From Candidatus Poribacteria bacterium (GTDB taxonomy: Bacteria; Poribacteria; WGA-4E; PCPOR2b): a DNA stretch of 7,796 bases. The translations under genes were made by a program, and so were the position numbers. Below the pieces are notes generated by a model, which had not been told where the DNA came from, made no database searches, and saw nothing but the letters and a program-made list of their open reading frames with translations. Positions 1 through 6,224 of the stretch are shown piece by piece (the stretch's first letter is position 1; every line of letters starts with the position of its first letter). The DNA lies in NCBI GenBank assembly GCA_027296925.1, contig JAPUIP010000543.1:1-7796 (forward strand), in the 5' to 3' direction.

Positions 1-1074
1 GTCTCTGAGGGCCAAGCAGGAGGCAATCGTTTGAAGCGCGGGCGTAGCAGCATCCGGATGGCCTATCATAGACTTGATTGAACTGATAGGGATGTGATAA
101 GCCCTTTCTCCGAAAGCGAGTTTGATTGCGTTGGTTTCAGCGAGATCGTGATAACCTGTGGAAAGACCCATTGCACAAATATAATCAAGCTCTGATGGAT
201 GGATAGATGCCCTGTTGATCGCAGCCAGAATCGTCTCAGCGGCAGTTTCCCCTGTGACGTCGAAATTTCGTATGTCCGCTGCTTCACAGCCTACTGCGCA
301 TCCGAGCAGTTCTGCGTAAACATCAGTTCCTCTGTCGATTGCGCTATTTCGCGCTTCAAGGATTATCGCACCCGCCCCTTCGCTGAGTACATATCCATCC
401 CGCCGTTTATCAAAGGGTTTAGAGGCTTTTTGCGGCTGATCATTACTGCTGGTGGACAAAAGGCGGCTGGCAGACACCATAGCGAATGTGAAGGGATGAA
501 GCAACGATTCGGAACCAGCGATGACAACCGCATCCGCAACACCACTTTGAATCTGATCGCACCCCCAACCGATCGCATTACTGACTGCAATACAACCTGA
601 GGTGAAGCTGGCTATCGGGCCTTTGGCTCCTAATTCTGAGGCGATATGGATTGTAGAAAAGTGGGGCGTATGCGATTCGCCTAAATACCGATTCATACCT
701 TTCCAGCCATCTTTTAAAAAGAGAGGATGGTCTCTATCAAATATATCCTCTTTGGGCACATTGGTACCAAAGGCAACCCCAATTTTCTGAGACGGAATTT
801 TTTCCAATTGGGCATCATCGGCGGCCATCTTGGAGACAGCAACCGCAAACTGAGCGACTTTGGGCAACCGCTCTATCAGTTTCCGGGAGAGATAGTCTGC
901 CGGATCAAACCCTTTCACTTCACCGGCAATCTGGCACGGCAGGTCTGAAGCATCGAAACTAGAGATTCTGTCAATTCCCGAACGTCCTGCTACCAGTGCC
1001 TTCCAGAACTCTTCCTTTCCAATTCCATTGGGGGCGATAGCTCCCAGCCCGGTAATAACGACACGCCTTTTCAT
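1..1074 (-). CDS. FabF-like beta-ketoacyl-ACP synthase, 3' end cut off by the window, first catalytic His replaced by Met
   Basis: One open frame of 358 codons runs from an ATG at 1074-1072 to the left edge without a stop; FabF-type enzymes are about 410 residues, so roughly 50 are missing. It opens with the family signature MKRRVVITGLGAIAPNG. The nucleophile is Cys161 in SFTSGCIAV, and KPFDKRRDGYVLSEGAG (219-235) matches the conserved block of FabF. Lys334 and His339 lie in KSMIGH. These fall one or two residues from E. coli FabF C163, K335 and H340. The position of FabF H303 (HGTST) is Met302 in AMGLST, so the Cys-His-His triad is incomplete. Family role is decarboxylative Claisen condensation in fatty-acid or type II polyketide synthesis in the cytoplasm. 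Loss of this His suggests an acyl-transfer, priming or partner subunit; that is inference. A G-rich ribosome site (GGGGGA) precedes the ATG. No partner genes are visible. Confidence 0.93.
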   Translation of the reverse strand, partial: MKRRVVITGLGAIAPNGIGKEEFWKALVAGRSGIDRISSFDASDLPCQIAGEVKGFDPADYLSRKLIERLPKVAQFAVAVSKMAADDAQLEKIPSQKIGVAFGTNVPKEDIFDRDHPLFLKDGWKGMNRYLGESHTPHFSTIHIASELGAKGPIASFTSGCIAVSNAIGWGCDQIQSGVADAVVIAGSESLLHPFTFAMVSASRLLSTSSNDQPQKASKPFDKRRDGYVLSEGAGAIILEARNSAIDRGTDVYAELLGCAVGCEAADIRNFDVTGETAAETILAAINRASIHPSELDYICAMGLSTGYHDLAETNAIKLAFGERAYHIPISSIKSMIGHPDAATPALQTIASCLALRD

Positions 1075-1095
1075 AAAACATCCCCCAAATCTTCA

Positions 1096-1115
1096 TTGAC
1101 GGGTGCACCCGTCAA
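1096..1115. promoter_or_regulatory. Perfect 20-bp palindrome, candidate repressor operator upstream of the ketosynthase
   Basis: TTGACGGGTGCACCCGTCAA is identical to its own reverse complement over all 20 bases; the flanking pair (1095/1116) does not extend it. It lies 21 bases before the ketosynthase start and about 15 bases downstream of a TATAAT box, so a bound protein would sit just after the predicted transcription start. Dyads of this size are typical sites for dimeric regulators such as the TetR family, but no regulator gene is in the window. In RNA it could instead form an 8-bp hairpin close to the ribosome site. Function is inferred from position and symmetry. Confidence 0.55.
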
Positions 1116-1129
1116 GTTAAGGGCTGTTC

Positions 1130-1135
1130 ATTATA
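1130..1135 (-). promoter_or_regulatory. Candidate -10 box for the ketosynthase gene
   Basis: On the minus strand these bases read TATAAT, a perfect -10 match, with a start of transcription expected near 1123 and a leader of about 50 bases to the ATG at 1074. The -35 region is poor: no hexamer at 16-19 bases spacing matches TTGACA at more than three positions. A weak or activator-dependent promoter is possible, or a chance match in AT-rich DNA. Confidence 0.35.
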
Positions 1136-1213
1136 TTATCACGCAGATAAATAGCGACAGTTTCAGATTTTTCACGACTCCGAATTAGAAAGGGAAGTAT
1201 TCATTTACGATTT

Positions 1214-1259
1214 CGCCTCAAGCTCCAACTGAAAGCCCGATTCATTGGGTTTTGAGGCG
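1214..1259 (-). repeat. Inverted repeat after the TonB receptor gene, possible 3' hairpin
   Basis: CGCCTCAA at 1214-1221 pairs perfectly with TTGAGGCG at 1252-1259 across a 30-base loop, which itself can form a short stem (cccga/ttggg, 1236-1240 with 1245-1249). It begins about 48 bases after the receptor stop codon. No T-run follows on the minus strand, so it is not a standard intrinsic terminator; it could stabilise the 3' end or end transcription less efficiently. Confidence 0.35.
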
Positions 1260-1307
1260 GCTTACTGAACTCATCACAGAGAGTATGTGAAGAATTTGGA
1301 TTTCAAT

Positions 1308-3200
1308 TCAGAAAGATTGCGTGAGACGCACCGTCGAAAGTCTTCCGATTTCCGGGGCGCCGACAAATTCCTGATGCTTATTATCAAGCAAGTTCTGTAC
1401 CGTTAGCGACAACCGAGTGTTAAGAAAAAAAGGTAAATCATAGCCTGCGTTCAAATCGAGCACGGCATATGAATCGACTTCACCGACGTAAACGCCTGAG
1501 TTGACCGGAAAACCGTCCACATAACGCAGGCGGAGCTGGGTATTCAAACCCAGATCAGGATTGAGATATTGTGCACTGAGCCCCAATTTATGCTTTGACG
1601 CATTCAGGGCAATATCGCTGATTTCATCAACATTTTCGAAGAAATCCTTACTGATGTAAGAATAGTTACCACCGAAGTTCCAATTCCGGTTCGCGTAATA
1701 AGTAAAGTTGAGGTCTGCACCATAGAGGGAAATATCCCCGAAATTCCGGTAAGTCAGAATCACGTCCGTGTCGCTTTGCGCCTGCTCGGGCGAAATCACG
1801 CCAAATGGTGTGTTGGCGATAGTCGGGAGAATCTGTTCAGCGATAGCTTGCGCTTGCGCCGAAGCTTCAGACTCTGGCAAGCCGGCTGCAACTAAGCGAG
1901 ACGTCATATCAGCGATCAGCACCGGCCCCAACGTCGCGGCATCTGCGAAAACGTTCGGTGTTTCTAATCTTAATGGACTGGTAAAATCTTCCTTATGTGT
2001 CCGATAAGCATCCACAGCGAAAATCAGCCTCTCCCGGAGGATACCCTTGTAGCCGATTTCAAAGGTGTTGGTGATGGTCGGCTTAATCGGATCGACGTTC
2101 GCCACATCCGCCATAATGTCGCCGGTGATTAGATTGCGAAAAATACCGTCTACCGTTTGGCTGAGTTGCGTCGGTAGGGCCGCATCCAACTCCGGGTTTT
2201 GAGCAAGCAAAATGTTGCGAAATGCCGGCCATACATTGTTTACTGTGGCATCCGCGTAGCCATCAATCTGATCAAACTGTGAATACATCTGAGCACGTCC
2301 ATCATCACCGCGACGGAATGTCCACCCCGTCGTGGGAACACCTCGCCCACTAATGACAGCCAAATTCTTGTCGGGCTCGAAAGGGTTCGGAATGGATGCA
2401 CTCGGAATATCGAGGAAAAGATTATTGGCTGTCGGCGTCCGGAAAGCTCGGTTATAGGTCGCCCGGAAGTTGTGATTTACATCCGGCTGAAAAACAAACG
2501 CCGCTCGCGGGGAAAAGTTCAGATCATCAAGTCGGTTGTGATCATCAAGCCGGGCGGCGGCAACAAACTTCAATTTCGAGGTTAACTTGGTTTCCGATTG
2601 CAGATAGACGCCAACTTCGTTGATGTCGTCGTCATCTTCGTTGCGCCCATAAATTGTTCCCTCGGTGTTGGGCCGAGTTAGCAGCAGATCAACGCCATAG
2701 GTAAAACGTTGCCGATTTGCAAGCTTGAAACCGTGTTGAACCTGGCCCACAAGTAGCCTGGATTTATCAACCAGCGGGGCACCCCGAAGCAAGAGAAAGG
2801 TATCATCGCCGGCATCACTACGGTTCAAAAAGGCTTGCGCAAAAAGGTTCTTGTAGAGTAGCTTCCCTTGAAAGTAGCTGTAGGTCCAGTCCTTTATCTG
2901 GACCGCACCGATCGTGGTTAGTTGGATTTGGTCGACTCTGGTGAAACCGCTGGAAAGAATTGTAGTCAGATTCTCGGTGAGACGCAGATCCAGCCGAGCT
3001 TCGCCATTGAACTTTTTAACGTCAAAATCCCGTTGACCAATTTTGCCCGCATCCGCACCGGCATCCAATCTGTTTTGACGATTTTCGATCTCGGCTGGGT
3101 CGTCAAACCTCCAGTCCTCTCCCTGGTAATATTGACCGGCAATTTTGTAGCCAATTCGGTTATTAACGCTTCCGGCGTGTCGGAAAGAACTCATTAACAC
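1308..3200 (-). CDS. TonB-dependent receptor, C-terminal half (beta-barrel)
   Basis: This frame of 630 residues runs from a possible GTG at 3200-3198 (an ATG follows at 3194) to TGA at 1310-1308. It carries the barrel: alternating aromatic and polar strands such as IGYKIAGQYYQGEDW, NFRATYNRAFRTPTANNLF, NWNFGGNYSYISKDFF, and a last stretch RLSLTVQNLLDNKHQEF before a C-terminal Phe, the usual signal for barrel assembly. Two Ala/Leu/Gln-rich segments predicted to be helical sit in what should be long loops, near residues 330-355 and 425-470. There is no signal peptide and no convincing ribosome site at the GTG, so independent translation into a functional membrane protein is unlikely. It is best read as the continuation of the upstream half across the TGA. 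Confidence 0.87.
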   Translation of the reverse strand: MLMSSFRHAGSVNNRIGYKIAGQYYQGEDWRFDDPAEIENRQNRLDAGADAGKIGQRDFDVKKFNGEARLDLRLTENLTTILSSGFTRVDQIQLTTIGAVQIKDWTYSYFQGKLLYKNLFAQAFLNRSDAGDDTFLLLRGAPLVDKSRLLVGQVQHGFKLANRQRFTYGVDLLLTRPNTEGTIYGRNEDDDDINEVGVYLQSETKLTSKLKFVAAARLDDHNRLDDLNFSPRAAFVFQPDVNHNFRATYNRAFRTPTANNLFLDIPSASIPNPFEPDKNLAVISGRGVPTTGWTFRRGDDGRAQMYSQFDQIDGYADATVNNVWPAFRNILLAQNPELDAALPTQLSQTVDGIFRNLITGDIMADVANVDPIKPTITNTFEIGYKGILRERLIFAVDAYRTHKEDFTSPLRLETPNVFADAATLGPVLIADMTSRLVAAGLPESEASAQAQAIAEQILPTIANTPFGVISPEQAQSDTDVILTYRNFGDISLYGADLNFTYYANRNWNFGGNYSYISKDFFENVDEISDIALNASKHKLGLSAQYLNPDLGLNTQLRLRYVDGFPVNSGVYVGEVDSYAVLDLNAGYDLPFFLNTRLSLTVQNLLDNKHQEFVGAPEIGRLSTVRLTQSF

Positions 3201-3242
3201 GCTACGTTCACCGCCCCCGAAGCTGATCGTCGTTCCTTCAGA

Positions 3243-3998
3243 TCAGAAGGGGGATTTGGTGAGGATGTGCATCACGCCATCGGCACTGTTCGGCCCGTAT
3301 AACGCAGACCCCGGTCCTGAAACAACCTCAATCCGTTCGATATCCTCGTTTGTCGTTGGGATGAGGCTATAGACGTTGGCACGTAAGGACGGAAGACGAG
3401 CGATACGATTGTCGGCGAGAGACATGAGCGCATCGTTAAAAGCGTTGTTAAAACCACGAACCACGGCGTCTGATGTTATGAGACCGGAGGTGGTGACATA
3501 TACCGCCGGCATGGATGCCAGGTAATCGGTTACTGTGGATGCGGTTCTGTCCTGAATTTGTGAGGCGTAAAGGACCGAAATCGATGCGGGCGCCTCAAGG
3601 ACTTTTTCCGGCCGCCGCGAAGCTGTGACAGCCACTTCGTCGAGTTCGATGACTGTTGGATATAGGGAGATTTCGAGGGATTTGGTTTCCCCAGCAGTGA
3701 GTTTGATGTCTTCCAAAACTGTTTTGGCGTATCCCGCATGAGAGACACTCAGCATATAGGTACCGGCGGCCAGACCCTGAATTTCAAAGGTGCCGGTTGC
3801 AGCCGAACCCGTTGGTTGTCTTGCGATGCCCACAGAGTTCACAACGATTATCGCACCGCCGATCCCTTGATTGGTTTGTGCATCTACGACCACACCGCGC
3901 AGTGTTACGGTTTGTGCGGTGACCGAAGTCGCGGCCACACCGATGAGTAAAGCGAATAGCAGACTTGTTAAAGCAGAGCAGACCTGTGGCGTTTTCAT
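3243..3998 (-). CDS. TonB-dependent receptor, N-terminal half (signal peptide, regulatory-like domain, plug)
   Basis: This 251-residue product starts at ATG 3998-3996, with a strong GGAGG ribosome site about 10 bases upstream. Residues 1-28 are a Sec signal peptide, with likely cleavage after VTA28. Residues 30-115 look like a carboxypeptidase-regulatory-like beta-sandwich (TLRGVVVDAQTNQGIGGA, then AAGTYMLSVSHAGY). A TonB-box-like stretch ELDEVAVTASRRPEK follows at 118-132, then the plug domain, including DIERIEVVSGPGSALYGPNS (219-238) and the plug end GVMHILTKSPF. The family imports chelated iron, vitamin B12, sugars or other ligands across the outer membrane using TonB energy; the ligand cannot be told from sequence. 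It lies 49 bases after ubiA in the same direction, suggesting co-transcription. The frame stops at TGA where the barrel should begin, so this fragment alone could not form a channel. Confidence 0.88.
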   Translation of the reverse strand: MKTPQVCSALTSLLFALLIGVAATSVTAQTVTLRGVVVDAQTNQGIGGAIIVVNSVGIARQPTGSAATGTFEIQGLAAGTYMLSVSHAGYAKTVLEDIKLTAGETKSLEISLYPTVIELDEVAVTASRRPEKVLEAPASISVLYASQIQDRTASTVTDYLASMPAVYVTTSGLITSDAVVRGFNNAFNDALMSLADNRIARLPSLRANVYSLIPTTNEDIERIEVVSGPGSALYGPNSADGVMHILTKSPF

Positions 3999-4007
3999 AA
4001 TACATTC

Positions 4008-4012
4008 CCCTC
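4008..4012 (-). promoter_or_regulatory. Strong ribosome binding site for the TonB receptor
   Basis: The minus strand reads CTGGAGGGGAATGTATT before the ATG at 3998. The GGAGG core lies at a normal distance from the start and supports this start codon. It also suggests that the receptor is translated independently of the upstream ubiA gene. Confidence 0.55.
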
Positions 4013-4047
4013 CAGAGCAAACTGTAGAAATGGTTATTGAAACGCCG

Positions 4048-4911
4048 CTACTTTCCTAAAATCAGCATATCTGCGACAGACAGCGCCATGAGAACCAAGC
4101 TCACCATGCCATTCAACGTGAAGAAAGCAAGGTTTATCCGTGAGAGATCCTTGGGCTTGACAATTGCATGTTCATAAATCAGAATAATCGCCACGACTCC
4201 AACGCCGATTAAGTAGAGAAGGCCGAGATCGGTCAACAGTGTAACACCGATCAGTACAGCGATCATTACCACATGCAGCGCCGAAGAGAACCACAATGCG
4301 CGCCGAATCCCAAACCGCGCAGGGATGGAGTACAGTCCGTGTTTTCGATCGAAACCAAAATCTTGACATGCGTAGATAATGTCAAAACCGGCTGTCCAGA
4401 GCAGGACTGCCAGCCCAAGCACCAATGGTGGCAAATCGAACCGGCCTTTGATTGCAATCCACGCGCCGACCGGGGCAATTGAGAGTGCTAAGCCGAGCCA
4501 GAGGTGAGAGAACGCGGTAAAGCGTTTCGCATAGGAATATCCCATAATCACCACGAGCGCGACGGGTGAGAGCGCGAATGCAAGCCGATTGAGATTGTAG
4601 GCGGCAAATACGAGCAAGCCCGCAGAAACGAGGGTAAATCCCCACACTGCTCCCTGCGATATGAGTCCCACAGGAATAGCTCGCATCGCTGTACGTGGAT
4701 TTGCCGTGTCGATCTCTGCATCGGCCAGGCGGTTGAACGCCATCGCACAACTCCGCGCACCGACCATTGCGACGAGTATCCAGCCGAGTTTATCTAGCGG
4801 CGGAAATCCGTCTGAGGCGATGAACGCACTCATGATCGCGAATGGTAGTGCGAAGATCGTGTGCTTAAATTTGATCGTGTCCAGGATGATTTTGATTCTT
4901 TGAAAGATCAT
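4048..4911 (-). CDS. ubiA: UbiA-family membrane prenyltransferase (MqnP-like, quinone tail attachment)
   Basis: This gives 287 residues from ATG 4911-4909 to TAG 4050-4048. The frame also allows a TTG nine bases upstream, but the ATG places the family opening IKIILDTIKFKHTIFALPFA near the N-terminus. Both Asp-rich Mg-diphosphate motifs are present: N60-R-x-x-D64-x-x-x-D68 followed by NPRT, and D177-x-x-Y180-x-x-x-D184-x-x-x-D188. Several hydrophobic segments indicate the usual bundle of membrane helices. The family transfers a polyprenyl chain to an aromatic acceptor in the inner membrane. The NRxxD form and length resemble the menaquinone (futalosine) enzyme MqnP more than ubiquinone UbiA; that choice is inference. 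It follows ubiX by about 105 bases in the same direction, which fits a shared quinone pathway. Confidence 0.93.
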   Translation of the reverse strand: MIFQRIKIILDTIKFKHTIFALPFAIMSAFIASDGFPPLDKLGWILVAMVGARSCAMAFNRLADAEIDTANPRTAMRAIPVGLISQGAVWGFTLVSAGLLVFAAYNLNRLAFALSPVALVVIMGYSYAKRFTAFSHLWLGLALSIAPVGAWIAIKGRFDLPPLVLGLAVLLWTAGFDIIYACQDFGFDRKHGLYSIPARFGIRRALWFSSALHVVMIAVLIGVTLLTDLGLLYLIGVGVVAIILIYEHAIVKPKDLSRINLAFFTLNGMVSLVLMALSVADMLILGK

Positions 4912-5016
4912 CTCACTCAAGACCGATGTGAATCAAAGGAATTTTCAGCTTTCGTTTGTGGCACGGAACATGGCATAGCCGATAAAGAATCGGGTAAGAT
5001 GTCTCATGGCTGCCGG

Positions 5017-5619
5017 CTACGTTTGGGGTTCTTCCTTCCACCGTTGGATGAGCCCGGCGTCGATGCTAAACTGATCCAACAGTTTCGTAATGACGAAATT
5101 GATCTGATCATCGACGGTTTTCGGAAAGTGATAGAAACCTGGCATAGCAGGCAGAATGCACACGCCGAGTTGGGACAGCTTCAGCATGTTTTCAAGATGG
5201 ATAGAACTGAGCGGCGTTTCGCGGGGAACGAGGACGAGCTTCCGACGCTCTTTGATGCAGACGTCAGCAGCGCGGTGGATGAGGTTGCGGGAAATACCCG
5301 CTGCGATGGAGCCGATTGTGCCCATGCTGCAGGGGGCGATAATCATGCCTTCGGTGCGGAAGGAGCCACTTGCAATAGCGGCGGCAACATCGGACTGATG
5401 ATGGTAAATCACTTGATCCGACGCATAGCCTAACAGCGATTCAAGGCGGAAATCATCCAGATCCACACGAATCTGAAGTTCCTCCCATAACGCCCTCACC
5501 CCTGAGTTAGAGATTGTCAAATGAATCTCATAATGGTTACGCTGGGTAAGGACTTTGAGCAGACGTAAACCGTAGATCACGCCGCTCGCACCTGTAATCC
5601 CGACAATCAGACGATGCAA
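5017..5619 (-). CDS. ubiX: UbiX-type flavin prenyltransferase (UbiX/MqnM)
   Basis: This is 200 residues, from TTG 5619-5617 to TAG 5019-5017. The TTG is preceded directly by an in-frame TAG and by a perfect AGGAGG five bases upstream, which fixes the start. The flavin-binding GITGASG lies at 7-13. The family signature spans SGSFRTEGMIIAPCSMGT (84-101), RNLIHRAADV (111-120), KERRKLVLVPRETP (123-136), HLENM and FYHFP. R116, K123, R133, E134 and Y163 align by a constant offset of six with catalytic residues described for Pseudomonas UbiX (R122, K129, R139, E140, Y169, from memory). The enzyme prenylates FMN with dimethylallyl phosphate to give the cofactor of UbiD decarboxylases. With the downstream UbiA it suggests menaquinone or ubiquinone synthesis. 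No UbiD gene is in the window. Confidence 0.95.
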   Translation of the reverse strand: MHRLIVGITGASGVIYGLRLLKVLTQRNHYEIHLTISNSGVRALWEELQIRVDLDDFRLESLLGYASDQVIYHHQSDVAAAIASGSFRTEGMIIAPCSMGTIGSIAAGISRNLIHRAADVCIKERRKLVLVPRETPLSSIHLENMLKLSQLGVCILPAMPGFYHFPKTVDDQINFVITKLLDQFSIDAGLIQRWKEEPQT

Positions 5620-5795
5620 CTAATCCTCCTTGATTCTGAAACGGCAAATTTGGGCATGAGCTCCGTATCATTGAAACGTTTCGCATCCACAGCACTTATG
5701 AACTGTACCTCGTGTTCCACGACTACATATTTGGATGGTACCGCAGATTTCCCGCACTTTCTATGCGTTTTCTGCGGACCGTAAAGGATTTCCAT
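5607..5795 (-). CDS. Possible small hypothetical protein overlapping the start of ubiX
   Basis: This 62-residue frame starts at ATG 5795 and ends at TGA 5609-5607, overlapping the first codons of ubiX by 13 bases in another frame. It contains the ubiX Shine-Dalgarno, so if translated it could couple to ubiX. About two thirds of its codons start with a purine, as in real genes. A hydrophobic/acidic stretch (KYVVVEHEVQFISAVDAKRF) looks protein-like. The ribosome site is weak (GGGGCG), and I recognise no family. The frame extends further upstream to an ATG at 5867, which would give 86 residues. It lies about 70 bases downstream of an extended -10 box. It may be a real small gene, a gene remnant, or chance. 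Confidence 0.3.
   Translation of the reverse strand: MEILYGPQKTHRKCGKSAVPSKYVVVEHEVQFISAVDAKRFNDTELMPKFAVSESRRISCIV
5625..5630 (-). promoter_or_regulatory. Perfect Shine-Dalgarno fixing the TTG start of ubiX
   Basis: The minus strand reads AAGGAGGATTAG directly before TTG 5619. The AGGAGG core with a five-base spacer is an ideal ribosome site. The TAG between it and the TTG rules out any upstream in-frame start. Confidence 0.75.
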
Positions 5796-5869
5796 AAAAC
5801 GCCCCGTTGAGGTTAACGGAATATCTTGTCGGGATGGCCGCAAAATGGGCCTTCCATGTGGCACCAAGA

Positions 5870-5878
5870 ATTATAACA
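5870..5878 (-). promoter_or_regulatory. Extended -10 promoter candidate for the ubiX-ubiA-receptor unit
   Basis: The minus strand reads TGTTATAAT, a perfect extended -10 element (TGn plus TATAAT). A hexamer TGGATG at 17 bases spacing (5898-5893) matches the -35 consensus only at three positions, which is acceptable for an extended -10 promoter. Transcription would start near 5863, before the small frame and 245 bases before ubiX. This is the best promoter-like site in the 605-base gap. Confidence 0.45.
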
Positions 5879-6170
5879 AGATTTCCGACCTACATCCATG
5901 AGGTAGAGACCCTATTTTATCGTCAGGCGCGACCCAATTTGCCAGGTCCCAACCGAAAAAGGTATGCTTCTGAGTTTTCAAACAGACGCACATGCGATGA
6001 CTTTGAGCAATTAAACCATCAATTCGGAATGACGACTTTCAGTTGTATTTTAACATATTAATATACTTTTCGCTACGTTGTTGATGCACAATAATGGGCA
6101 GTGAAGGAAATCGCAACAAGGGGCCAACTCTAAGTTTGCGCGATCTCCAAAATACACTTCATGACGTTTT

Positions 6171-6204
6171 ATCAGTTTTGTGGGCGAGCACCAGGGCAAC
6201 TGAT
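6171..6204 (-). terminator. Hairpin after the LarA-like gene, possible terminator lacking a T-run
   Basis: ATCAGTT at 6171-6177 pairs perfectly with AACTGAT at 6198-6204 around a 20-base GC-rich loop that can fold further (tggg/ccag side). It starts 20 bases after the stop codon at 6225. No uridine tract follows on the minus strand, so intrinsic termination is not assured; a 3'-end stabilising hairpin is an alternative. Confidence 0.3.
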
Positions 6205-6224
6205 GATAACTCGTGATGGACCGA

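Larger units (their letters stand above)
1308..3998 (-). pseudogene. TonB-dependent outer-membrane receptor, interrupted by an in-frame TGA
   Basis: Read as one frame of 897 codons, this is a complete TonB-dependent receptor: signal peptide, carboxypeptidase-regulatory-like domain, TonB box, plug, and a beta-barrel ending in Phe. A single TGA (3245-3243, codon 252) splits it after TKSPF. The 14 codons between the TGA and the next possible start (SEGTTISFGGGERS) are in the same frame and read as a natural continuation of the plug-to-barrel junction, so the break is a nonsense change, not a frameshift. Both sides are otherwise free of stops. It is either a recently inactivated gene, a base error, or a stop that is read through. 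The two halves are also listed separately. Confidence 0.75.
5796..6224. other. Spacer between the LarA-like gene and the ubiX unit, no convincing gene
   Basis: No frame on either strand here looks coding. A plus-strand frame at 5807-6061 and a minus-strand frame at 6050-6271 show no family signature and no good ribosome site. The stretch holds a hairpin close to the LarA-like stop (6171-6204), an AT-rich segment with a 10-bp palindrome ATATTAATAT (6055-6064), and the extended -10 box at 5870-5878. Confidence 0.5.

Noticed and set aside
199..600. Plus-strand frame of 133 residues and other short frames within 1-1074
   Set aside because: They are shadows of the 358-codon minus-strand ketosynthase, whose motifs are unambiguous.
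3198..3245. Frameshift as the cause of the split TonB receptor
   Set aside because: The stop of the first half and the start of the second are separated by a whole number of codons (14), and those codons read in the same frame as plausible receptor sequence. Only a stop codon intervenes.
3243..3245. TGA read as an amino acid throughout the genome (alternative code)
   Set aside because: The receptor gene itself ends with TGA exactly after a barrel-type C-terminal Phe, and no other supported gene in the window contains an internal TGA.
4979..4993. Short hairpin ccgat/atcgg between ubiX and ubiA as a terminator
   Set aside because: Only five base pairs and no following T-run; such dyads are common by chance, and the two genes look co-transcribed.
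4861..5433. Plus-strand frame of 190 residues opposite ubiX
   Set aside because: It lies antisense to the ubiX frame, which has all family motifs, a perfect ribosome site and the right length. The antisense product has no recognisable features.
5807..6061. Plus-strand 84-residue frame in the 605-base gap
   Set aside because: No family signature and no convincing ribosome site; it would also run against the uniform gene direction.
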